Below are positions 35,955-44,424 of a stretch of 64,000 nt of DNA, piece after piece. Below the pieces are notes generated by a model, which saw only the letters and a program-made list of their open reading frames with translations, was not told the DNA's origin and searched no databases. The DNA comes from Saprospiraceae bacterium (GTDB taxonomy: Bacteria > Bacteroidota > Bacteroidia > Chitinophagales > Saprospiraceae), in contig JAWKLJ010000001.1 of the NCBI GenBank assembly GCA_041392805.1, forward strand, positions 682,001-746,000, given 5' to 3'. Position 1 is the stretch's first letter; each line of letters starts with the position of its first letter. The translations under genes were made by a program, and so were the position numbers.

Positions 35955-37475
35955 TCAAAAAGCTGTTTCCGCATTCTTTTTCATAGAAAACAAGGAGATC
36001 AACGGGTGTTCCGTATGTGCTTCCTGCATCATTTTTTCCATTCTTTCTACTATTTCCGGATGTTGGAGAATGAGGTTATTGGTTTCCGAAAGGTCGTTTT
36101 CAAGGTCGTACAATTCCTGAATGACGGGTTTGGAATCATCTCTCACATTAAGCTTTACATATTTCCAATTGCCCTCCCTAACAGCTTGTCTGCCACCTAA
36201 TTCGTAAAACTCCCAATATAAATAGGGATGCGTCTTTTGTTCGCTTGTTGATCCAAGTAAGGTGGGTAAAAAAGAGATGCCATCTATCTCTTTTGGCACG
36301 TCGGCCCCTGCTATATCACAAAGGGTGGGCAAGACATCCATAAAGGCGGAAGGATGATCTGTTACCGAACCGGCTTTTACTTTTCCTGGCCATTTCACAA
36401 TCATTGGTACCCTAATCCCTCCTTCGTACAAATCTCTTTTTGATCCTCGTAAGGGGCCATTGCTATCAAAAAAATCAACTTTATGATAGCCTTCCTCATG
36501 TGGGCCATTATCACTGGCAAAGATGATTACGGTATTGTCTGATAAACCTAATGCTTTTAATTTTGCCTCCACCTCGCCCACCGTATTATCAATTAATTCC
36601 ATCATCCTGGCAAATCCCTTTTCGGGTGCGGGCCATGTTGCTTTGTCAAACTGCCCATAATCAGGCACGAGTGCGCCTTCCACTTCCTTCATCGGTACTT
36701 CCATGCCGTCTTTCAAGTAATAACCGGCCTCATTATTAGCATGCGGCATGTTTAGGGCGAGGTATAGAAAAAAAGGATTGCTTTTATTCTTTTCAAGAAA
36801 AGCCATTGTTTCCTTTTCAAATTCCTGCAAAACGTAGGTCTTTTTTTCCTTCGCCACCCCGGTTCCTTCTGGCATCCCATCCGGATGGTTTTTGGTATAA
36901 TCCAGGGACCAATCGGTTACATTGCCAGCCAGGGTGATTTTTTCGGCATTTTTATACAAAAACTCCGGGTAAAAATTGTGGGCATGCCACATATTGATAT
37001 ATCCATAATGCTCATCAAAACCAGTGCGTAGCGGGTCTGTGGGAGTGGGAGGATGCCCAACGCCCCATTTACCAATAATAGCAGATTGGTAACCTTTGTT
37101 TTTTAAGGCCTTGGGAATGGTTGCTTCGTTATCCATGATAAGTTGACCTGGTGGTTGGTTGCCCCTGACGGAGCTTCGCCCGGGTTGTTTGCCCGTCAGC
37201 AAGCTTGCGCGAGAAGGGGCGCACACCGTCGCACCGGCATAATGCTGGGTAAACCGCATGCCCTGCGCCGCTAATCGGTCAATATTAGGCGTTTTCAAGG
37301 TCATTTGTCCATAACAGCTTAAGTCGCCATAGCCCATATCATCGGCGAGAATATATACGATATTGGGCGGTGCAGGGGTACTCCCTGCCGCTTGTTTAGC
37401 TGACTCCTGCGGGCCACAGTTCGTTAAAAGGAAGATCAATGCTAGCCAAGTGTATAGCTGGTTTTGGTACCTCAT
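35955..37475 (-). CDS. S1-family sulfatase lipoprotein, arylsulfatase-like
   Basis: A 506-residue lipoprotein (WLALIFLLTNCG) with a full arylsulfatase layout: NIVYILADDMGYGDLSCYGQ, the formylglycine motif CAPSRASLLTG near residue 84, IGKWGVGH, ASDNGPHEEGYHK and the C-terminal WEFYELGGRQAVREGNWKYV. It is of the arylsulfatase-A-like branch, unlike the two iduronate-type enzymes at 14897 and 18234. The ATG at 37475 is preferred over one five codons upstream. It is the first gene of the minus-strand PUL block, divergent from rhlE across 206 bases. Confidence 0.88.
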   Translation of the reverse strand: MRYQNQLYTWLALIFLLTNCGPQESAKQAAGSTPAPPNIVYILADDMGYGDLSCYGQMTLKTPNIDRLAAQGMRFTQHYAGATVCAPSRASLLTGKQPGRSSVRGNQPPGQLIMDNEATIPKALKNKGYQSAIIGKWGVGHPPTPTDPLRTGFDEHYGYINMWHAHNFYPEFLYKNAEKITLAGNVTDWSLDYTKNHPDGMPEGTGVAKEKKTYVLQEFEKETMAFLEKNKSNPFFLYLALNMPHANNEAGYYLKDGMEVPMKEVEGALVPDYGQFDKATWPAPEKGFARMMELIDNTVGEVEAKLKALGLSDNTVIIFASDNGPHEEGYHKVDFFDSNGPLRGSKRDLYEGGIRVPMIVKWPGKVKAGSVTDHPSAFMDVLPTLCDIAGADVPKEIDGISFLPTLLGSTSEQKTHPYLYWEFYELGGRQAVREGNWKYVKLNVRDDSKPVIQELYDLENDLSETNNLILQHPEIVERMEKMMQEAHTEHPLISLFSMKKNAETAF

Positions 37476-37654
37476 ACTTAGTAATGTCATTATTTACAAT
37501 TACCAAAAATAGCTTTAAAGGGCAAAATACCTTTGTCCATTTATCCTATTTCTTTGCTCAATTGTATTAGAAGATGTCCTGTGGACAAAATGCTTTATAT
37601 GGAGGCAATGAAACCTGAATTTACACTAAAACAAAAAAATCCAAACAATTCAAC

Positions 37655-37662
37655 TACCTTTG
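37655..37662 (+). promoter_or_regulatory. Bacteroidota-type -7 element upstream of rhlE
   Basis: TACCTTTG matches the TAnnTTTG consensus of the Bacteroidota primary sigma factor. It ends 19 bases before the rhlE ATG, which would give a very short leader. The -33 element is not obvious in the A-rich sequence upstream. Confidence 0.5.
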
Positions 37663-37681
37663 CGCTATCATACAAAAGAAT

Positions 37682-38971
37682 ATGACATTCAAAGAATTAG
37701 GAATTACAGAAATCATCCTGAAAACCTTAGTGGCGGAAGGATACACACACCCCACCCCCATCCAGGAACAATCTATCCCCATTTTGTTGCGCGGAAAAGA
37801 CTTATTGGGTTGTGCCCAAACCGGCACTGGGAAAACAGCCGCATTTGCTATCCCCATTTTACAGCATCTCTATTTGAGTAAGGGACAACAAACTCGGCAG
37901 CGCAAGATCAGGGCCCTTATTGTCACGCCCACCAGAGAGTTGGCCATTCAGGTTGCTGATAGTTTTACCGCTTACGGAAAATCAACAGGTATTCGAAATA
38001 CCGCTATTTTCGGCGGCGTGAAGCAAAGTGCGCAAACGGAGGCGCTGCGCCAAGGTGTCGACATCCTCGTCGCTACGCCAGGGCGGCTACTAGATCTGAT
38101 GGATCAAGGCTTCATTACCTTGAAAGACATCGAGTATTTTGTTTTAGATGAAGCTGATCACATGCTGGATATGGGCTTCATTCATGCCATCCGCAAGATC
38201 ATTGTCAAATTGCCACGAGAACGGCAATCTTTGTTCTTTTCGGCTACTATGCCTCCTGAAATTATAGATTTGTCAGGCAATATCCTGGGGAATCCAGAGA
38301 AGGTGACGGTAGAACCAGAACAGAAGACGGCGCAAAAAGTAGAACAAGCCCTGTATTTCGTAGCCAAAAAGGATAAACCGAAACTATTGGTTCACCTGCT
38401 GAAATCCAGGAACGTCGATTCCGCTTTGATCTTTTCGAGAACAAAACATGGATCAGATCGGATTGTGAGGTTGTTGGGACAAGTGAATATCAGGGCAGAA
38501 GCTATACATGGCAATAAAACCCAACGGGCAAGGCAACGCGCCTTGGGCAACTTCAAAGAGGGTGTTACTAAAGTATTGGTCGCAACAGATATTGCTGCCA
38601 GGGGCATTGATATAGATGACTTGTCCTACGTCGTCAATTACGACCTGCCCAATATCCCTGAGACTTATGTTCACCGCATCGGGCGAACAGGCCGGGCCAA
38701 AGCGAGTGGCATCGCCTTGTCTTTTTGCGATGTGGAGGAAAGAGCTTATTTGAAGGATATCCAAAAGCTGATCGACCAGAAAATACCCATTATCAGCGAA
38801 CATCCTTTTGTGGACGATACCCCGCACATTAGCCCGAAACCCGCTGTTATGCAAGCACCTGCAAGGCATCAAGGAAGACCACAGGCCCGGCCCAAACACC
38901 AAAGCCAGCCGAATGGCAATAGAAGCAGTCGATCCAATGCGGCTCGACCTCATTCACACAAACGGCCATAA
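37682..38971 (+). CDS. rhlE: DEAD-box ATP-dependent RNA helicase, RhlE group
   Basis: A 429-residue cytoplasmic RNA helicase. Motifs in order: Q motif (GYTHPTPIQEQSIP), Walker A AQTGTGKT (~45), PTRELAIQ, TPGRLLDL, DEAD (VLDEADHMLDMGF, ~155), SAT (FSATMPPE), ATDIAARGIDI and HRIGRTGR. The C-terminal ~55 residues are Pro/Arg/Gln-rich and disordered, the usual RhlE basic tail for RNA contact. It unwinds structured RNA in ribosome assembly or mRNA decay. It is a single gene with its own promoter and a palindromic element after it. Confidence 0.92.
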   Translation: MTFKELGITEIILKTLVAEGYTHPTPIQEQSIPILLRGKDLLGCAQTGTGKTAAFAIPILQHLYLSKGQQTRQRKIRALIVTPTRELAIQVADSFTAYGKSTGIRNTAIFGGVKQSAQTEALRQGVDILVATPGRLLDLMDQGFITLKDIEYFVLDEADHMLDMGFIHAIRKIIVKLPRERQSLFFSATMPPEIIDLSGNILGNPEKVTVEPEQKTAQKVEQALYFVAKKDKPKLLVHLLKSRNVDSALIFSRTKHGSDRIVRLLGQVNIRAEAIHGNKTQRARQRALGNFKEGVTKVLVATDIAARGIDIDDLSYVVNYDLPNIPETYVHRIGRTGRAKASGIALSFCDVEERAYLKDIQKLIDQKIPIISEHPFVDDTPHISPKPAVMQAPARHQGRPQARPKHQSQPNGNRSSRSNAARPHSHKRP

Positions 38972-38995
38972 AAGGTTTCTGCTCACAACAAAATA

Positions 38996-39154
38996 GACTT
39001 GTTCAGCCAGGCCTGAATGAGCGAAAGCGCAGCAAATTTTATTTTGAACGAGGAAAAAAACACAGGCGATGCCGTAGCATCGGCGAGGCTTTTTGACGAA
39101 GTGCAAGATAAAATTTGCCGCTTGCAGCCATTTGAGGCGCTGGTTGAACAAGTC
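38996..39154. repeat. 159-bp long-palindrome element, copy A3
   Basis: Starts 24 bases after the rhlE stop codon and is flanked by TA on both sides. GACTTGTTCAGCCAGGCCTG pairs with the right end; the inner AGCGCAGCAAATTTTATTTTG pairs with CAAGATAAAATTTGCCGCTTG, and GATGCCGTAGCATCGGC forms the tip. It shares inner sequence with copy A1 at the same offsets. By position it could end or stabilise the rhlE message. Confidence 0.75.
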
Positions 39155-39170
39155 TAATAGGTAAAAAGAC

Positions 39171-39488
39171 ATGAAAAAAGGTTTTATCTATGTGTTCCCC
39201 TTGCTTTTATGGATGGGGTGTAAAACTAAAAATGAGATAATGGCTGCCGGGCAGCATTTTCAAGCCCACCAGGACTTCGAAAACCTTAAAAAGGTAGTGG
39301 ACTTAATGCCATTGGATGTGGATACGACCTACGTAAAAAGTATTTTGGGAGAGCCTATTGACATGGGCTTTGACTATCGGTACCTGGTGGATTCTATTGG
39401 CCCCAATGGTTGTGTTATTGGTGCTGTGTTCCATATCGAGGACGCTGGTAAGATTGACCAAAAGTGGATAGGTGAGATTTGTGAGTGA
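39171..39488 (+). CDS. Small lipoprotein of unknown function
   Basis: A 105-residue protein with a lipoprotein signal (MKKGFIYVFPLLLWMGCKT). The mature part (VVDLMPLDVDTTYVKSILGEPIDMGFDYRYLVD) resembles the small SmpA/BamE-like and related Bacteroidota lipoproteins that have a VKxILGEP strand-turn motif, but it is too short for a firm family call. It likely faces the periplasm. Single gene between two repeat elements. Confidence 0.6.
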   Translation: MKKGFIYVFPLLLWMGCKTKNEIMAAGQHFQAHQDFENLKKVVDLMPLDVDTTYVKSILGEPIDMGFDYRYLVDSIGPNGCVIGAVFHIEDAGKIDQKWIGEICE

Positions 39489-39507
39489 GGTGTAGGCAAT
39501 ATTTTAA

Positions 39508-39545
39508 GGTTCTCTGACATTTTTTGTGCGCTAATCAACTATTTG
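39508..39545. repeat. GGTTCTCTGACA element, half copy C1
   Basis: GGTTCTCTGACATTTTTTGT plus GCGCTAATCAAC matches one end of the element at 53302-53396 (complement of its right end) with two differences. No matching second arm follows, so this is a truncated copy. Confidence 0.55.
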
Positions 39546-39557
39546 TCTACCTTATTT

Positions 39558-39680
39558 GCATCAAGGCTCAAACAGTATTTTGTGTAGGCACTTGCTTTTT
39601 GGTCCACTGGACCAAGCCATGCCAGGCTTCCTTTCAGACTGTTTTTTAATGCCGAATCTGTTAAGGGTGGGCTCCTTTCT
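39558..39680. repeat. AAACAGT/ACTGTTT element, copy D1
   Basis: The left part (AAGGCTCAAACAGTATTTTG) and right part (TTTCAGACTGTTTTTTAATG, CCGAATCTGTTAAGG) match, in reverse orientation, the element at 63009-63092, with about 40 bases inserted in the middle. It lies just beyond the truncated toxin gene on the minus strand. Confidence 0.65.
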
Positions 39681-39725
39681 TTACAAACATCACATTAAAT
39701 AGCATCCAGCACTGCTGTCTTTTCC

Positions 39726-39788
39726 TTAGGCAGTACCTAATACTTTTACCAGGCTTTTGGGTAAATGTGCATCAATGATGAATCTCAT
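39726..39788 (-). pseudogene. Truncated DUF5615 PIN-like toxin
   Basis: Overlapping the stop of the DUF433 gene by ATGA is a 20-codon frame, MRFIIDAHLPKSLVKVLGTA then TAA. This is the N-terminus of DUF5615 toxins (MKFLIDAxLPxxLxxxL), including the first acidic active-site residue of the PIN-like fold. A full protein has about 110 residues. The rest is gone; a palindromic element (D1) begins some 45 bases further. The partner of the antitoxin is thus lost. Confidence 0.75.
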
Positions 39789-40030
39789 GCAGCAAAAGGA
39801 AAGCTAATACTACCTTTAGCATTGATCGCCAGAACGGCGAAGGCCAGGCAAGCTTTAATATCCTCTTCTTCCAGGTCAGCAAACTCCGCTAAAATGTCTT
39901 TGGTCGTATCGCCAGCCGCTAAATATTCCAGGATGCTGGATACAGGGTAACGTAACCCCCGAATACAAGGTTTTCCATGACAGATAGCAGGGTTAATGGT
40001 GATTCGGCTTAATAGTTCATTTTTATCCAT
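39785..40030 (-). CDS. DUF433 antitoxin
   Basis: An 81-residue DUF433 protein: ITINPAICHGKPCIRGLRYPVSSILEYLAAGDTTKDILAEFADLEEEDIKACLAFA is the complete family signature. It is a small winged-helix DNA-binding protein that pairs with a DUF5615 PIN-like RNase in a toxin-antitoxin operon and should repress its own promoter. Here the toxin reading frame starts in the normal four-base overlap but stops after 20 codons, so the antitoxin is an orphan. Confidence 0.85.
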   Translation of the reverse strand: MDKNELLSRITINPAICHGKPCIRGLRYPVSSILEYLAAGDTTKDILAEFADLEEEDIKACLAFAVLAINAKGSISFPFAA

Positions 40031-40132
40031 GATCCTTTTCTTTTTCCCAACAACAATTTAAGATATATAACAGTTCTAGGAAAATTTAATCCTAGTTTAT
40101 TTAACAAATCATCCTATTCAGTATCTCTGTTC

Positions 40133-40253
40133 TGCCTTCGGACGACGAAGTCGCCTTAGATTGTCCTTCGGCAGACGAAGTCGGCCTTCGGACGACGGAG
40201 TCGCCTTCGGTGGACGAAGTCTCCTTAGATTGTCCTTCGGACGACGAAGTCGC
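40133..40253. repeat. Five tandem CTTCG/CGAAG mini-hairpins
   Basis: The 19-bp unit CCTTCGGACGACGAAGTCG and variants start at 40135, 40165, 40184, 40204 and 40233. Each can fold by CTTCG/CGAAG. A TTAGATTGT spacer follows the first and fourth units, which suggests a duplication. They fill part of the 355-base gap between the DUF433 start and the end of the MoaD-like gene; the rest of the gap shows nothing else. Confidence 0.75.
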
Positions 40254-40385
40254 CTAATGGCGGAGTCTTTAATCGTAAGCCTCATCCCCAATCTTTACTG
40301 TTTTTTTGATGTTCATGGCTTTGAAGTGGAAACGGAGAAAGCTTCAAAAGCCAAGTTATCCTTATTTCACCCAGCCCTACATAAC

Positions 40386-40678
40386 TTACCCGCCAGCAAT
40401 GGCTCCGATGATCAAAAAAGGTTCCTCCCCGCTGGCGACAGCCGGAGGAAGGGGGGCATCGGGTGATGCATGGCTTAAATCCTCGGAACAAGCAAAAAAC
40501 CGCAAAAATGGTCGACGGTGCTGGGTGACATGGTCGCGGATGGTTCCACCCAACATGGGGTATTGGGCTTCAAGTGTATCTAAAATGGTCCGCTGGGTCA
40601 CGGCGCCCTGAATTTCCAGTTTTACCTCCGAACTGACCTTTGCTAGTATACGCAAATGTGGAGGAAGGACAACCCGGA

Positions 40679-40682
<4 letters not shown>
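40386..40682 (-). CDS. Ubiquitin-like MoaD/ThiS-family protein with C-terminal Gly-Gly
   Basis: A 98-residue protein starting MIRVVLPPHLRILAKVSSEV and ending exactly in AIAGG. The beta-grasp layout, VTQRTILDTLEAQYP and the terminal di-glycine are those of MoaD/ThiS sulfur carriers. No E1-like MoeB/ThiF or molybdopterin gene is in the window. Its ATG overlaps the stop of the BNR propeller gene by four bases, so both proteins are made together. Such proteins may carry sulfur as a thiocarboxylate or act as protein modifiers; the role here is unknown. Confidence 0.8.
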
Positions 40683-41794
<1,112 letters not shown>

Positions 41795-42003
41795 ATGTTG
41801 TATTTTAATAGGTAATAGGCTTTATATCAGCAGTTCTTGCTTTAAAAAATCGCCATTCTTAAATTTTAATTGAAATGCTGATCGTTAAAAATACAAAATG
41901 TTTTATTTTTTTTCAAAAAAAACATTTAATTTTATGAAAAAAAATAAAATATGCTCACAAAGGATAATGAATAAGCTTTTTTTCGTAAAATTGTGGGTGA
42001 TCA

Positions 42004-42076
42004 GCGAGAATAGCTCAGGTGGTAGAGCATCAGCTTCCCAAGCTGAGGGTCGCGAGTTCGAGTCTCGTTTCTCGCT
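42004..42076 (+). tRNA. tRNA-Gly (CCC anticodon)
   Basis: A complete cloverleaf: acceptor GCGAGAA/TTCTCGC, D arm GCTC/GAGC, anticodon stem TCAGC/GCTGA with loop TTCCCAA giving anticodon CCC (reads GGG), T arm GCGAG/CTCGT with TTCGAGT loop, and T as discriminator base. CCA is not encoded. Confidence 0.93.
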
Positions 42077-42293
42077 CATTTTTTTGTTGGTGTTTCCTCA
42101 CCACTTATTTCCATTAGCATAATATTTGAACCGCTCTTTCCTTATAGCAAATAAGCCGTTCTATTTTACTTTCTACTCGTTTCCACTAAGTCAAAGCTAT
42201 TCGTCATGATGGGGTGTTTACTGGTCTAAATTTAACTAGCATCTAATCTTAGTTAATCGTATCTTTCTATGATAAACATTCAAAAGACAATCC

Positions 42294-42405
42294 TTCTCTG
42301 ACAATTTTTGTGGCCAAGTGGAAGGGAAAGACTAATGTGACCATTGGAAGGAAGCGGTGTCTTTTACTTTCACCTGATTCCAGAACACAAAAATTGTCAA
42401 AGAAC
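42294..42405. repeat. TTCTCTGACAATTTTTGTG inverted-repeat element, copy C2
   Basis: TTCTCTGACAATTTTTGTG pairs with CACAAAAATTGTCAAAGAA across 110 bases. It lies in the 343-base gap between the tRNA and the GH3 gene and ends 15 bases before the GH3 ATG, so it may form part of that gene's leader. Nothing else is seen in the gap. Confidence 0.7.
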
Positions 42406-42419
42406 CAAAACAATTTACT

Positions 42420-43955
42420 ATGGCATTAGCAGGAGCTATTGTAAAAAAAAGTATCCGATGGGTCGAACAAAAAGGTCGACAGGTCAAAATTCCAAGTGTT
42501 CAACAATTGGAAACTTTGAACGGATTATTAAAAAAAGCAGAAAAAACTGCTTTTGGAAAGCATTACGACTTTGGTCGAATCCAGTCGCAGGATACCATCC
42601 AAGCCTTTCAAGAAAAGGTCCCTATTCATGATTACGACAAGATGTTTGATGAATGGTGGCACAAAAGTTTACATGGTCAATTAGATGTATGCTGGCCAGG
42701 CAAAACCAAGTATTTTGCGGTTAGTTCCGGTACTACCGGAGCTGCCACCAAATATATCCCCGTCACCCACGAGATGTTAAAGGCGATGCAATTGGTCGCC
42801 TGGCGAATGTTCACTTGCCTGCCGAAGTATGATGTCCCCTCCCACATTTTCACCAAGGACTGGCTAATGATTGGCGGTACGGCCTCGCTCAATTTTAACG
42901 GTCATTGCCAAACAGGTGATTTAAGTGGTATCCTGGCTAAACAGCCGCCCATCTGGCTGCGCAAATTTTACAAACCTGGTCCTAAAGCTGCCAAAATAAC
43001 GACCTGGGAGGAGAGGCTTGACTATATTGCAAAAAATGCCCATCATTGGGACATAGGCATTGTCACCGGCACGCCTTCCTGGATCCAACTCACCCTGGAA
43101 AAAATAATTGAGTACCAACATTTGGATAACATCCATCAGATCTGGCCCAATTTTGGCGTTTATGTGACCGGCGGTATTGCTTTTGAACCTTATCGGAAAA
43201 GCTTTGAAAAGTTGGTCGCCCAAGTACCTATTTACCAGGATTCTTATCTGGCTTCTGAAGGATTCCTGGGTTACCAACAGCGTCCAGGCACCAACGCCAA
43301 ACACTTGTCGATAAACAATGGAATTTTCTTTGAATTCGTTCCGTTTAATGATGCTCATTTCGATGAAAATGGAAACATTAAACCGGACGCAAAGGCACTG
43401 ACGATTGAACAGGTAGAAGAAGGGGTGGATTATGCCTTGCTGCTCTCTACTTGCGCCGGGGCTTGGCGCTATTTGATAGGAGATACGGTTCGATTTACAA
43501 ATAAAGCCTTGTGTGAAATTATCATCACTGGCCGTACCAAACATTTTCTTAGCATATGTGGGGAGCACCTATCGGTGGATAACATGAACCAGGCCATTAG
43601 TCATGTAGAAAATGAATTAAATATAGAGATCCTTGAGTTTATTGTTGGTGCCGTCAAATCGGGTTCTCATTTTGCCCATCGCTGGTATGTGGGTACCAAG
43701 GAGCCGACTGATGAACAACGGCTGAAGTTTTTGCTAGACGAACATTTAAAAAAGGTAAACGATGATTATGCCGTAGAGCGCAGTGCCATGCTGGGCGACC
43801 TTGAACTTGAGGTCATTCCCCTTCAGTGGTTTTATGATTGGCAAAGTGCTACTGGCCGGCTAAATGGTCAAAGTAAGATACCGAGAGTGATGAAGGGGGA
43901 AGCATTTGAATCCTGGGAAAGCTTTGTTCGGCAAAAACAGAGGGGTGGGGCTTGA
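42420..43955 (+). CDS. GH3-type acyl-acid adenylase/amidosynthetase family protein
   Basis: A 511-residue cytoplasmic protein of the GH3 (auxin-responsive, not glycoside hydrolase) family. Visible marks: an N-terminal helical part, the phosphate-binding loop YFAVSSGTTGAATKYIPVT (~100-118), YQDSYLASEGFLGYQ, the acid-activating LLSTCAGAWRYLIGDTVRF, and the C-terminal hinge ITGRTKHFLSICGEHLSVDNM. Plant members join hormones to amino acids by acyl adenylates; bacterial ones have unknown substrates. It is a single gene with a palindromic element in its leader. Confidence 0.83.
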   Translation: MALAGAIVKKSIRWVEQKGRQVKIPSVQQLETLNGLLKKAEKTAFGKHYDFGRIQSQDTIQAFQEKVPIHDYDKMFDEWWHKSLHGQLDVCWPGKTKYFAVSSGTTGAATKYIPVTHEMLKAMQLVAWRMFTCLPKYDVPSHIFTKDWLMIGGTASLNFNGHCQTGDLSGILAKQPPIWLRKFYKPGPKAAKITTWEERLDYIAKNAHHWDIGIVTGTPSWIQLTLEKIIEYQHLDNIHQIWPNFGVYVTGGIAFEPYRKSFEKLVAQVPIYQDSYLASEGFLGYQQRPGTNAKHLSINNGIFFEFVPFNDAHFDENGNIKPDAKALTIEQVEEGVDYALLLSTCAGAWRYLIGDTVRFTNKALCEIIITGRTKHFLSICGEHLSVDNMNQAISHVENELNIEILEFIVGAVKSGSHFAHRWYVGTKEPTDEQRLKFLLDEHLKKVNDDYAVERSAMLGDLELEVIPLQWFYDWQSATGRLNGQSKIPRVMKGEAFESWESFVRQKQRGGA

Positions 43956-44424
43956 GTTTTTTTTGGACGCGGAGGTATTGGAGGGTTGTAAGTTACGAGG
44001 AAGTTGCAGGGGAGGTTTTAAGTCGTAAGTCGCGGGGGGCTGGCGGGGGAAAGTTGTAAGTTGGTGTGGCGACACAGCGACACAGGAGACATTGATATTG
44101 TCATTGATTTTGACATTGTCATTGATTTTGACATTGTCATTGTCATTGTCATTGACCTTGATATTGTCATTGAAGCCGCAGCGATGTAGCTGGAGCTACA
44201 GGCAGTCTTGGAAGTGGCAAGTTCACGAGCTGGAGCTCGTTCACGAACGGCTTAGGAGGACAACGGCGTGGCGGCGCGGCGGCGCAGGAGGCATAGCAGT
44301 CAAGGGGTGATTAAACGTAGCTTTTTCCTAGCTGAATCACCCCTTGACTGCCGCAGCGACACAGGAGCCATTTTCATTTTGATTTTCATTGCCATTTTGA
44401 TTGAAATTCCTATTCAGTCAGCCA
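43956..44424. repeat. Low-complexity block E2 with hexamer repeats and hairpins
   Basis: No gene. It starts with a TTTTTTTTGGACGCGGAGGT purine tract that is the complement of the CTCC...GCGTCC parts of block E1, then has ATTGTC/ATTGAT hexamers (44092-44175) that are AATGAC-type hexamers on the other strand, then ACGAGCT/AGCTCGT, a 17-bp hairpin (44296-44351), and more hexamer-like sequence up to the end of the oxidoreductase gene. Confidence 0.75.
44296..44351. terminator. Strong 17-bp hairpin between converging genes
   Basis: GCAGTCAAGGGGTGATT and its perfect complement AATCACCCCTTGACTGC enclose 22 bases that themselves hold TAGCT/AGCT and a T run. It lies between the plus-strand GH3 gene and the minus-strand oxidoreductase, where a terminator for both directions would be useful. 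No U run follows the stem, so factor-independent termination is not certain. Confidence 0.5.

Noticed and set aside
40133..40253. Possible CRISPR array
   Set aside because: Units are 19 bp with spacers of 0-11 bp that are themselves repeated; no cas genes are near.
41898..42122. A 74-codon plus-strand open frame over the tRNA
   Set aside because: It spans the tRNA-Gly gene, and the coding appearance is due to that RNA gene.
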